Source of the DNA: Bacteroidota bacterium | GTDB taxonomy: Bacteria > Bacteroidota > Bacteroidia > Bacteroidales > UBA7960 | Direction: 5' to 3' | Assembly: GCA_007694165.1 (NCBI GenBank) | Contig: RECE01000326.1 | Span: 25,758 to 89,757 of the forward strand | Length of the DNA stretch: 64,000 bases | Shown: piece by piece, positions 46,623-55,620 of the stretch | Numbering within the stretch: the stretch's first letter is position 1 | How the letters are laid out: each line of letters opens with the position of its first letter | Notes under the pieces: model-generated | The model's database searches: none | What the model saw: only the letters and a program-made list of their open reading frames with translations | What the model was told of the DNA's origin: nothing | Translations under genes and position numbers: made by a program

Positions 46623-46775
46623 CACGTGTTGTTTTGTAAGCAATTGTTATGCTATATAACACATAATAATTCCTCTTTCGAGGGAAAGAATTAACTTTTT
46701 TCAAGCATTAATCACAAAAGACAATCATTCTTTCATAAAACATTGGTCAATATTCGTTATTTATAAAACTGCACA

Positions 46776-47468
46776 ATGAAAACTGAAGACATTAGCAACA
46801 AACTCATTATCAATGCAAATGATGAATCATCAGCGATTAAACCTAACGAAGCACTATTTATTCATGATTTTATAAAAGGTCATAATATTAAAAAAACCCT
46901 TGAGATAGGGTTCGCCTACGCAAGATCTGCTTCCCATATAATTCAGGCTACGCAAAGCAAACACATTGCAATAGATCCCTTTCAAAGCAATTATGATAAC
47001 CTGGGTCTGAAAAACATTGAGAATCTGGGATTTAGTGAATTCCTGGATTTTCGCAATGATTTCTCTCATAATGTCTTGCCAAAACTTGCTGCTGAAAACC
47101 ATAAATTTGAGTTTGTTTTTATTGATGGAGACCATAAATTTGATGGAATTTTCATTGACTTTTATTACTCTGACCTTTTGATCAACAAGAATGGATTTTT
47201 AATGTTCCACGATACCTGGATGAGAAGTACAAGGTTGGTTACATCTTATATTAAGAAAAACAGGCTTGATTATAAAGAGATTAAAGTTCCTCTAAGAAAC
47301 CTGCAGCTATTTCAAAAAGTGGGTGATGACACAAGGAATGGTATGTTTTTTAAAGAATTTTACACCCTGAGATCTATCCTTTCTCATAATTTAATTATCT
47401 GGATGACTACGGGAAAAAGTAATATATTCAAAAAAACGTTATTCAAGCTTAAAGAACTTGTCAAGTAA
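46776..47468 (+). CDS. Class I SAM-dependent methyltransferase (Methyltransf_24-like)
   Basis: KTLEIGFAYARSASHI, HIAIDPFQ, FEFVFIDGDHKFDGIFIDF, GFLMFHDTW. Confidence 0.88.
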   Translation: MKTEDISNKLIINANDESSAIKPNEALFIHDFIKGHNIKKTLEIGFAYARSASHIIQATQSKHIAIDPFQSNYDNLGLKNIENLGFSEFLDFRNDFSHNVLPKLAAENHKFEFVFIDGDHKFDGIFIDFYYSDLLINKNGFLMFHDTWMRSTRLVTSYIKKNRLDYKEIKVPLRNLQLFQKVGDDTRNGMFFKEFYTLRSILSHNLIIWMTTGKSNIFKKTLFKLKELVK

Positions 47469-47532
47469 CCTGTGTTCATTCGTTTAGTTAAGTAAAGGAA
47501 TGCGGATAGTGCTGCCTTTCAAATGCGCTCCC

Positions 47533-47582
47533 GATTATATTGCCTAAGCTTATGGATAATGATGAATTCCACTATCTTTGCA
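47533..47582. repeat. Direct repeat right copy
   Basis: GATTATATTGCCTAAGCTTATGGATAATGATGAATTCCACTATCTTTGCA; exact 960-bp offset from left copy. Confidence 0.88.
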
Positions 47583-47637
47583 TAAGCGTTAAAGGATCAG
47601 CCTATGGGGAGAGATAGGTTTTCCGGATCAACAATAC

Positions 47638-50600
47638 ATGAAACCAGCAACAAAAGGTATAATTTTCTTTTTCAGGAGTTTTGCAATCCAGGCAATCTGT
47701 ATATTCCTTTTAGGGACGGTATGCAATCCTCTTATGGGGCAGACTACCATTTCTATCAATGAGTTTATGGCATCCAATGCCCGCACCCTTGCTGACGAGG
47801 ATGGCGATTTTGAAGACTGGGTGGAGTTGTATAACTATGGCGAGGAGCCTGTTTCTCTTGCCGGATGGGGATTGTCTGATAGTTTTTCACATCCGTTTCA
47901 ATGGGTTTTTCCTGATACAATTCTGCAGCCGGGCACATTTTTGCTGGTTTGGGCATCGGGCAAAGACCGCACAGAGAATTCACTTCATACCAACTTCAGC
48001 ATTAGTTCCTCAGGAGAGCCGCTTTTATTAACCCGCGATGATGGTTTGCTCATTGATCAGGTGGGGCCGGTTCAACTTCTTTCCGATGTTTCATACGGAA
48101 GACAGCCTGATGGTTCAGGTACCTGGTGGTATTTCCAGTCACCAACTCCCGGCTTGCCCAATTTGGGTGAGACATTTGCAGGAATTTCTCTTCCCCCTTT
48201 GTTTTCCCTTCCAAGTGGTTTTTACCCCGACAGTACAGAGCTTGTTCTGTATCATCCGGACCCTGAAACTGAAATTGTCTTTACCCTGGATGGATCTGAC
48301 CCTAACGCCCATGCAGAAGGAGATACAGTTTTTTATTATAAAAACCAGTATATTGAAATGCCCGGAGATGAAGATGGCGAACTTATACCTTTCCATCTTT
48401 ATTCTCAAAAGTATAGCCAGCCCCTGGTCCTTGCAGATAGATCCTCCACACCTGATTTGTACACAGGCATTTCCACTACGTGGCATAACCAACCTTCCTG
48501 GTTTCCCTCAGAACCGGTTTCCAAAGCTACTGTTGTAAAAGCAACAGCTGTAAAAGCAGGTTATTTGCCTTCGCCCACTATAGCTCAAACCTATTTTATA
48601 CAAGGGGAGAAAAGTGTTTTTCCCTCGGAACTTCCGGTATTTTCTCTGACCACAGATCCACGAAACCTTTTCGATTACGAAGAAGGCATATATGTGGCAG
48701 GGATTGATTTTGATACCTGGCGAAGCAACCATCCCAATTCAGAGGCCAAATGGCAATCACCGGCCAACTACAACAGGCGCCAACCCGAACATGAAAAGGC
48801 AGGACATATTGAGTTGTTTAATGCTGAGGGGTCGGTTGTTTTTGCACAGAATCTGGGATACAGAATTCATGGTGGTGCTTCCAGAATGATCCCATCCAAA
48901 TCGCTTCGGTTATATGCCCGCAACAGGTATGATGACGAGGTTTTTGATTACCCATTCTTTCCTGAGCTTCCATTCCTTACCTATCGACGCCTGTTGTTGA
49001 GAAATTCCGGGCAGGACTGGTATAGAACCATGTTCAGGGACAGGGCCGTCCAGAAAATACTGGAACATCTCCATGTGGAAACCCAGGCTGCTCTTCCTTC
49101 AGTGTTGTATATCAATGGTGAATACTGGGGTATCCACAACCTGCGGGAACGATATGATAAGAATTACCTTGAAAGGGTCTATGGTGTGGATGGTAATCAT
49201 CTCGATTATGTGTCAAGCTACTGGGAGATAAAAGAGGGAGACACTACTCATTTTTATTCCATGATTGATTACATGGAAACCCATAATCCGGATGACGAAG
49301 AGTATTTGAGTTATATTGACACAATCATTGATCTGGATAATTTCACCGATTATCATGTAGCCCAGATTTTTATCGGGAACAAAGACTGGCCCCATGCCAA
49401 TGTTGATATCTGGCGTTTGAAAACAGAAATTACCGGTACCTCAGACCTGCCGGGCCATGACGGCCGCTGGCGATGGTTACTGTATGATACAGATGCTTCG
49501 GTGGGGCTTTGGGAATACTATCAGTGGAATGCAGTGGAACATGCCACAAACCCACAGGGAGGGATCAGCAGGTTTTTTCTGAGAACCTTGCTTGCCAATT
49601 CAACATACCGACAGGTTTTTCTCAATAGGTTTGCCGACCTGCTCAATACCTCTTTTTTACCTGATTATACCTTGGAAATTGTCAGAAAACAACAACAAGC
49701 CATAGAGGAGGAATTTCCCAATCACCTGGCCAGGTGGCAGGTAATACCCCACATAGGTCAGTGGCATAACCATATAAATACCGTGGTGAGTTTTCTCACT
49801 CACCGCTCAGAGTTCCAGAAGCAACATTTGCTCGATTTTTTTGGAATTGAAAATATGGTAGAAGCAACTTTAAATATTAGTCACCTCCATCATGGTTACA
49901 TAAGGGTAAACAGTATTGACTTAAAAGCGACTACCCCGGGAGTAATGAATGAACCCTATCCCTGGCGAGGGGATTATTTTATGGATGTTCCCGTTCTTAT
50001 TTCAGCTCATCCATTTCCGGGGTATCGATTCAGCCATTGGGAAGGAGATTATTCCGGTATCGATAGTATCCTTGTGGTGAAACCCGATACTGATTTTTCT
50101 GTTACTGCCCATTTTGTAACCACCGGTGAAGATTTGCTCGTTCATTACTGGCAGTTCGATGATCAGCTTCCCAACAATATTCCTCTTTCAGAAATCCCGG
50201 TTCATTACAGCCTTGCTGAAGGTGCGTGGTTTACATTTGAATCCTGCCTGCCGGATTATCCCTATTATCCCGGACACCCATTCTGGCGGCAGGGATCTAT
50301 GGAGCGGCGCAATAGTCCAACTCCTCTTAACTACCGTTCAGAAGGCAACAACAACCTGCCCTATGATGCAACCACCCTGCGAGGCATACAGATTAAGCAA
50401 CCCCTTGCCTGGGAAGATAAGGTGAGCTCGCTGGTGCTTCACTTGCCTACTGCCGGTATTGAAAATCCTGTTTTGCGTTTTGCGGCCAAAGATGAGGGAG
50501 CCGCAAAGGGGCTGCTGATAGATTTCTCAACCACGGAAGAGGTAAGCTGGCAATCACTGAGTAGTTCTTATTCAATTCCTCTCTCTAATCAATACCAGCT

Positions 50601-51234
50601 TGTAGAATTTGACCTCAGCAATGTGGAGGCTGCCAACGACAATCCTTATCTCAAAGTTCGTATAAGGTTTGATTCAGATAATCCCTGGGAGCAAGATGAA
50701 AAGCGGATAGTGTTTAACAATTTTAGCCTCGACGGGGTAGTTTGTATGGCCTTTTCTCTCAGTAGTGTTGCCGAAGATAATGGACATATTTTTCCTGCAG
50801 GCTCAATGAATATTAGTTCCTGCACCAGGAAAGAGTTTTTGATTATACCTGACGCAAACCACAGAATTGAGAATGTGTGGCTTGATGGGGTAAGTGTGCT
50901 TGATGAGGTGCAAATGGCAGAAGACTATTCAGGAACCTTCTTCTTTGATACTCCCTACCGGGATCATGAACTGAGAGCATCTTTTGAATTGAATTCAGAA
51001 AACCCCATTGTACTTTACCCTAATCCCGCTTCTGATGAACTTTTCATTGCTTCTAAAGAAGAGATCAGCCTCATTCAGGTTTATGATATTTCGGGGCGGT
51101 TGCTTTATGAATATGATCGTACATGCAAAAATTATAAAATGAATACCTCAGTTTTTAATACCGGTTTATATTTGGTGCGAATTTTTACCGGTACTGCTAC
51201 CCATACCCGTAAAGTATTGGTTGTTCACCCATAG
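47638..51234 (+). CDS. CotH kinase family protein with lamin-tail domain and T9SS sorting domain
   Basis: INEFMASNARTLADEDGDFEDWVELYNYG (LTD), YRIHGGASRMIPSKSLRLYARNRYD...GRWRWLLYDTD (CotH), C-terminal VLYPNPASDELFI. Confidence 0.92.
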   Translation: MKPATKGIIFFFRSFAIQAICIFLLGTVCNPLMGQTTISINEFMASNARTLADEDGDFEDWVELYNYGEEPVSLAGWGLSDSFSHPFQWVFPDTILQPGTFLLVWASGKDRTENSLHTNFSISSSGEPLLLTRDDGLLIDQVGPVQLLSDVSYGRQPDGSGTWWYFQSPTPGLPNLGETFAGISLPPLFSLPSGFYPDSTELVLYHPDPETEIVFTLDGSDPNAHAEGDTVFYYKNQYIEMPGDEDGELIPFHLYSQKYSQPLVLADRSSTPDLYTGISTTWHNQPSWFPSEPVSKATVVKATAVKAGYLPSPTIAQTYFIQGEKSVFPSELPVFSLTTDPRNLFDYEEGIYVAGIDFDTWRSNHPNSEAKWQSPANYNRRQPEHEKAGHIELFNAEGSVVFAQNLGYRIHGGASRMIPSKSLRLYARNRYDDEVFDYPFFPELPFLTYRRLLLRNSGQDWYRTMFRDRAVQKILEHLHVETQAALPSVLYINGEYWGIHNLRERYDKNYLERVYGVDGNHLDYVSSYWEIKEGDTTHFYSMIDYMETHNPDDEEYLSYIDTIIDLDNFTDYHVAQIFIGNKDWPHANVDIWRLKTEITGTSDLPGHDGRWRWLLYDTDASVGLWEYYQWNAVEHATNPQGGISRFFLRTLLANSTYRQVFLNRFADLLNTSFLPDYTLEIVRKQQQAIEEEFPNHLARWQVIPHIGQWHNHINTVVSFLTHRSEFQKQHLLDFFGIENMVEATLNISHLHHGYIRVNSIDLKATTPGVMNEPYPWRGDYFMDVPVLISAHPFPGYRFSHWEGDYSGIDSILVVKPDTDFSVTAHFVTTGEDLLVHYWQFDDQLPNNIPLSEIPVHYSLAEGAWFTFESCLPDYPYYPGHPFWRQGSMERRNSPTPLNYRSEGNNNLPYDATTLRGIQIKQPLAWEDKVSSLVLHLPTAGIENPVLRFAAKDEGAAKGLLIDFSTTEEVSWQSLSSSYSIPLSNQYQLVEFDLSNVEAANDNPYLKVRIRFDSDNPWEQDEKRIVFNNFSLDGVVCMAFSLSSVAEDNGHIFPAGSMNISSCTRKEFLIIPDANHRIENVWLDGVSVLDEVQMAEDYSGTFFFDTPYRDHELRASFELNSENPIVLYPNPASDELFIASKEEISLIQVYDISGRLLYEYDRTCKNYKMNTSVFNTGLYLVRIFTGTATHTRKVLVVHP

Positions 51235-51259
51235 TTTTAACCCAGCTATATAATTAAAT

Positions 51260-52201
51260 ATGATCAGAACTATTACCCGGCTGCTATTATATGCCTCACT
51301 CATTTTTTTTGCGTGGTATTTATACCAGCTTGATTATCTGGTGTTTGATGATGTACAAATAAATGGTCCATTGTTTATTCTATCCCTTCTGTTTTTATTC
51401 GCAGGGTTTATCCTAAGCGGCATCAGTTGGGGTTATTCCCTGAAGGTTCATGGGTATAAAATACCCGTATTGTTTGCAATTTTTTCCCATGGTTTTCCGG
51501 TCTTTGCCAAATATATTCCCGGGAAAATTTGGGTAATCCTCGGACGAGCTTCTTATGTGGCATCAGAGAAGATTCCACTTAAAAATGCTTCCATGATATC
51601 GCTCAAGGAACAACTCATTTATCTTACCTTGGGCCTGATGATTAGTATCCTGCCAGTTTTTCTTTTTATAGGCAACCCCTGGTTTGGACTGATGATTCTT
51701 TTGAGTGCTGCAGGAATTATCTTTGTATTATTCTCCCCGCTTTTCCACCGCCTGCTTCTCAATATTTTGGGTCGCGTCCTCAAACGACCCGTTGAAATAC
51801 CCCTGATCAAGATTGCAGATGCCCTGAAGGTAAGTCGCATAGTGGTATTATACTGGATTTGCTGGACAATTGCCTTTTACCTGCTGCTCATTTCAGTCTT
51901 TTCCCGGGATAGTACATTTCTCATGGCATTTGCATTTCCGGTAAGTGTAACGTATGGTGTACTGGCCATAATAATGCCAGGTGGCATAGGAGTACGTGAA
52001 GGAATTCTAACAGCATTTCTTACTGCCGGGGGGTTACCCCTGGAAAATGCCGTTACATTGTCGATACTGTCGCGACTGTGGTTTGTTGCCGGAGAAATAT
52101 TTATGTTTCTTACGGCTTTTGTAATAAAAATCAGCGGTAAAGCCTCAGGTTATTCTGTTTATCCATCCACATGGCAAAAAGCAAAGCCTGAAAACCGGTA
52201 A
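51260..52201 (+). CDS. Lysylphosphatidylglycerol synthase TM region / UPF0104 family membrane protein
   Basis: Polytopic protein; KYIPGKIWVILGRASY, IIMPGGIGVREGIL motifs. Confidence 0.85.
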   Translation: MIRTITRLLLYASLIFFAWYLYQLDYLVFDDVQINGPLFILSLLFLFAGFILSGISWGYSLKVHGYKIPVLFAIFSHGFPVFAKYIPGKIWVILGRASYVASEKIPLKNASMISLKEQLIYLTLGLMISILPVFLFIGNPWFGLMILLSAAGIIFVLFSPLFHRLLLNILGRVLKRPVEIPLIKIADALKVSRIVVLYWICWTIAFYLLLISVFSRDSTFLMAFAFPVSVTYGVLAIIMPGGIGVREGILTAFLTAGGLPLENAVTLSILSRLWFVAGEIFMFLTAFVIKISGKASGYSVYPSTWQKAKPENR

Positions 52202-52395
52202 TACTAATTCTACCGTGATATATTCCGGAATTTATGTTCTCAGGATAAATACAACAGAGGGTATAATTACCAGGAAAATACATATTATGCCGAATTAGAA
52301 TTTTCCATTTTTACCTTTGGTATCGAATCAATGATTATTTTTGCCCCGGTTATTTTTATATATCAACAACATTTTAATATTATTCTGCTAAACAG

Positions 52396-54168
52396 ATGAT
52401 GCAAAGATTGTCAAACTGGTATAAAAAGGATTTGGTGAAAAGAACCATCGGGCTTATCCTTATCATTATTGCTGCCACTATCCTTATCCAGGCGCGCTGG
52501 AACCGTTCGGAAGGGGTGATTGTCTGGGATGTTAAATCTTATTATTCCTACCTGCCTGCCACTTTTATTCATCAGGACCTTACTTTCGGGTTTATGGAAG
52601 ACGGAAGTTATAACAAGTGGATATGGACTTTTGAAACCCCCACTGGTAAAAAAGGGATACTTGCCACCATGGGTATGTCGGTAATGTATTCACCCTTTTT
52701 CTTCGTGGGACACCTGATTGCTCTTGTCTCCCCCTATGAGGCCAATGGTTATTCCAAGCCCTATCATTTTACGTTGGCTTTCAGTGCCTTGTTTTACCTG
52801 TGGCTGGGGTTGCTGTTGCTGGCAAGGGTGCTGCGACGGTTTTACAACAATAAGGTGATTGCTGTTACCCTCTTTGCGGTGACTATTGGCACCAATCTTT
52901 TTTTCTATACCACACGCGAAGCTACCATGTCGCACTCCTTCCTTTTTTCGCTTTTTGCCCTTTTCCTGTGGCTTACGGTGCGTTTTTATGAAAAGCCCAC
53001 CATCAAAAGGATTCTGCTGACCGGAGCCGTAGCTGGTTTTATAGCTCTTGTGAGGCCTACCAATATCATCGTGTTGCTGGTGTTTTTTTTCTGGGGGGTA
53101 AGTTCTTTCAAAGATTTCTCTGATCGGTTTATGTTTTTTATCCGCAGGTATTACTGGGTGCTCCTTATGGGAGGTGCATTCGTACTGGTTTGGGTGCCGC
53201 AGTTTATTTACTGGCATTATATTTCGGGCAAGATTTTTTATTTTACCTATGGAGAAGAAGGAGGCAGGTTTTTTTTCAACAACCCTCAGATTTACAACAT
53301 TCTGTTTAGCTACAAGAAAGGTTGGCTGGTATATACTCCTCTGATGATTTTTGCCCTGATAGGAATCTTTATGCTGCCCAAACGACAACCCGGACTTTTT
53401 CTGCCCTTGTTGGTGTTTAAATTGATCAATATTTACATCCTTGCTTCCTGGTGGAGCTGGTGGTTTGGTGGAGGGTTTGGCTTGCGATCGTTTGTAGAGT
53501 CTTATGCCTTTCTTGCTCTGCCCCTTGCATGTTTTGTGGATTTTGGTTTCCGGCAGAAAATTTATTTACGAATTGTGATTATCTCCTCTCTGGCTCTTTT
53601 GATTGCTTTCAATCAGTTCCAGACCCGCCAGTATAACAACAATGCCATTCACTGGTGGTGGATGAACAAGGAGGCATACTGGGAAACCTTTCTGAAGTTA
53701 CACCCTACCGAGCGCTACTGGCTTGTGGTAACCCTACCCGATTATGAAGCCGCCCGGCAAGGAATTTATCGTGAGCTTAAATCACCCCAGGCGCTGGAAT
53801 GGGAGGCCCGGAAAATGGAATGGTTTAGCTGGAAACAGCCTATTCCTGAAGACCGGATTATTACCTGGCTTAGTCACAAGCTGGTTAACGACAGTACCTG
53901 GTTTCGGGATCTAACACCTGCTGATTTTGCAAAGCATGGCCCCGATACGGCCAGAGTAGTAAATGCAAAGGCACATGAGTTATTCCGTGAAAAAGGATAC
54001 GAATTCTGGGACCGTGAGATGGCCGTGGAGTTCATTATCGAGGAAGTAAGTGAAAAACCCAATTTAATGAAGTCCATTGAGGAGAAGGCCCTGAATAATA
54101 ATTTGTCAGTGGACAGCCAGCTGGTTCTTGACGCACTATGGTTGTTCAAACATGAACGCGAACAATAA
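52396..54168 (+). CDS. Polytopic membrane glycosyltransferase-like (GT39/ArnT-like fold) protein
   Basis: Many TM helices, N-terminal loop acidic residues (VIVWDVKSYYSYLPA), VRPTN motif common in this family. Confidence 0.65.
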   Translation: MMQRLSNWYKKDLVKRTIGLILIIIAATILIQARWNRSEGVIVWDVKSYYSYLPATFIHQDLTFGFMEDGSYNKWIWTFETPTGKKGILATMGMSVMYSPFFFVGHLIALVSPYEANGYSKPYHFTLAFSALFYLWLGLLLLARVLRRFYNNKVIAVTLFAVTIGTNLFFYTTREATMSHSFLFSLFALFLWLTVRFYEKPTIKRILLTGAVAGFIALVRPTNIIVLLVFFFWGVSSFKDFSDRFMFFIRRYYWVLLMGGAFVLVWVPQFIYWHYISGKIFYFTYGEEGGRFFFNNPQIYNILFSYKKGWLVYTPLMIFALIGIFMLPKRQPGLFLPLLVFKLINIYILASWWSWWFGGGFGLRSFVESYAFLALPLACFVDFGFRQKIYLRIVIISSLALLIAFNQFQTRQYNNNAIHWWWMNKEAYWETFLKLHPTERYWLVVTLPDYEAARQGIYRELKSPQALEWEARKMEWFSWKQPIPEDRIITWLSHKLVNDSTWFRDLTPADFAKHGPDTARVVNAKAHELFREKGYEFWDREMAVEFIIEEVSEKPNLMKSIEEKALNNNLSVDSQLVLDALWLFKHEREQ

Positions 54169-54179
54169 GGTAAAAGTTG

Positions 54180-54414
54180 TTAATTGTGAGCCGTAAATGC
54201 TCTGATTTTTTTCGCCGGCACCACTGCAACAGCCGTATAAGGTTCTACGTCGCGTATAACCACTGCACCTGCTGCAACTACTGCATTCTCAACCACCACT
54301 AAACCAGGTAGTATTTTGGCACCTGCACCAATGTAGTACATATTTTTTCAGGGTAATACCGGCCACATGCCGATCCTTTTTTCCGGGAGCTTGCCCGCAA
54401 CCACCATGGATGAT
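54180..54414 (-). pseudogene. Remnant of hexapeptide-repeat (LbH) sugar O-acyltransferase, 5'-truncated and frameshifted
   Basis: Minus strand: IIHGGCGQAPGKKDRHVAGITLKKYV, then +1 shift to YIGAGAKILPGLVVVENAVVAAGAVVIRDVEPYTAVAVVPAKKIRAFTAHN-stop. Below the length cut-off of the supplied ORF track. Confidence 0.85.
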
Positions 54415-55515
54415 TTACTTGTATAGCCGTTCATTGTCCTGTATGTCCATCCACATAGCAAACAGCAACGACTGGAATGAGCTGACAAACAGGAATACAA
54501 ACATCAAAGAATTAAGAATTGGCCTTTCTCCGGGGGGTTCGTATGCAAAATAGCTTATGATTCTCCAGGCGAACGGGATACAGGCTAAAAACAATACCAT
54601 GCCCATGTTGTAAAGGATAAATAGTGGGTGAAAATCCTTGATTAAATACTTCACCCAAATGCGTTTGAAAAAAAGACGCAGCAAGAGAAAGGCTATTTTT
54701 GGGATTACTTTACCCACTTTCATTTTCGACTGTTCTCCGATCCTGTAAACAGGTTTAATGGGCACCTCTCTTATGGTGCAATATGCCATGTTGAGCTTTA
54801 CCAGCATATCGTTGGGCATGCCATAGCGTTTGTAAATCTTATAAAGCTTGATGGCGTTGAGTGCTACCAGTGAAATAGCCGTATACCCGGTTTGGGTGTC
54901 TGAGATTCGCCAGTAGCCGGAAGCAACTTTGGTAACCAGTGAAAGGATGCTGTTACCGAAGAATCGGGTTTTAGGTATATAAAGGTTAGCACTGCCATGA
55001 ATTAACCGGTTTCCTTTCACATAATCTACTTCTTCTTTAATGACAGGCATGCAGATTTTCCGCAATTCACTGGGATCCATTTGCCCGTCTCCTGCCATTA
55101 CGGCTGTGCAGTCTATGTTGAAGTCTTTGCACCATTTGTAACCGCGGGCTATACTTCCTCCCACCCCTGCATTGGTTTGATTAGTGATAAGAATAATGCG
55201 GTCGTTGTCGGGCTCGGTGTTAATGATGGTGGAGGGTGTGAAATACTTTATCTCCCTTTCATTTATCTCCTCCAACATTACCTCAGCCTGGTTGTAAAAG
55301 CCGGGAACAACTTTTTTCTTTTCTACCCGGGTGGATGTCTCGTTATGATGCGTTTTAAGATAGGTAAGGACTTTGTTCTCAGTTTGGTCCTTTGAATTGT
55401 CATTGACAATAATAATACGGTCTACAAAATCGGGCATGGTTTCAATAACCATCCCTATCTGGGTTTCTTCATTATAAGCCGGTACTACTACTGCTACGGT
55501 TTTTCCTTCAAGCAT
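54415..55515 (-). CDS. Family 2 glycosyltransferase (dolichyl/polyprenyl-phosphate glycosyltransferase-like)
   Basis: VAVVVPAYNEETQIGMVIETMPDFVDRIIIVNDNSKDQT, MAGDGQMDP, SDTQTGYTAIS; C-terminal TM pair. Confidence 0.93.
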   Translation of the reverse strand: MLEGKTVAVVVPAYNEETQIGMVIETMPDFVDRIIIVNDNSKDQTENKVLTYLKTHHNETSTRVEKKKVVPGFYNQAEVMLEEINEREIKYFTPSTIINTEPDNDRIILITNQTNAGVGGSIARGYKWCKDFNIDCTAVMAGDGQMDPSELRKICMPVIKEEVDYVKGNRLIHGSANLYIPKTRFFGNSILSLVTKVASGYWRISDTQTGYTAISLVALNAIKLYKIYKRYGMPNDMLVKLNMAYCTIREVPIKPVYRIGEQSKMKVGKVIPKIAFLLLRLFFKRIWVKYLIKDFHPLFILYNMGMVLFLACIPFAWRIISYFAYEPPGERPILNSLMFVFLFVSSFQSLLFAMWMDIQDNERLYK

Positions 55516-55620
55516 GGTTCAGGCGTTAGAATAGGTTCTTTTTTATCAAAAAGGGCAGAAGATGCCTGCAAAAGTACATTAACTTAAGCGAATCTGCTTT
55601 ATGTGTGAATCAATATTTTA

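Noticed and set aside
46660-46700. AATTCCTCTTTCGAGGGAAAGAATT as a regulator palindrome
   Set aside because: Arms pair only with gaps; too weak to claim without a genome-wide search.
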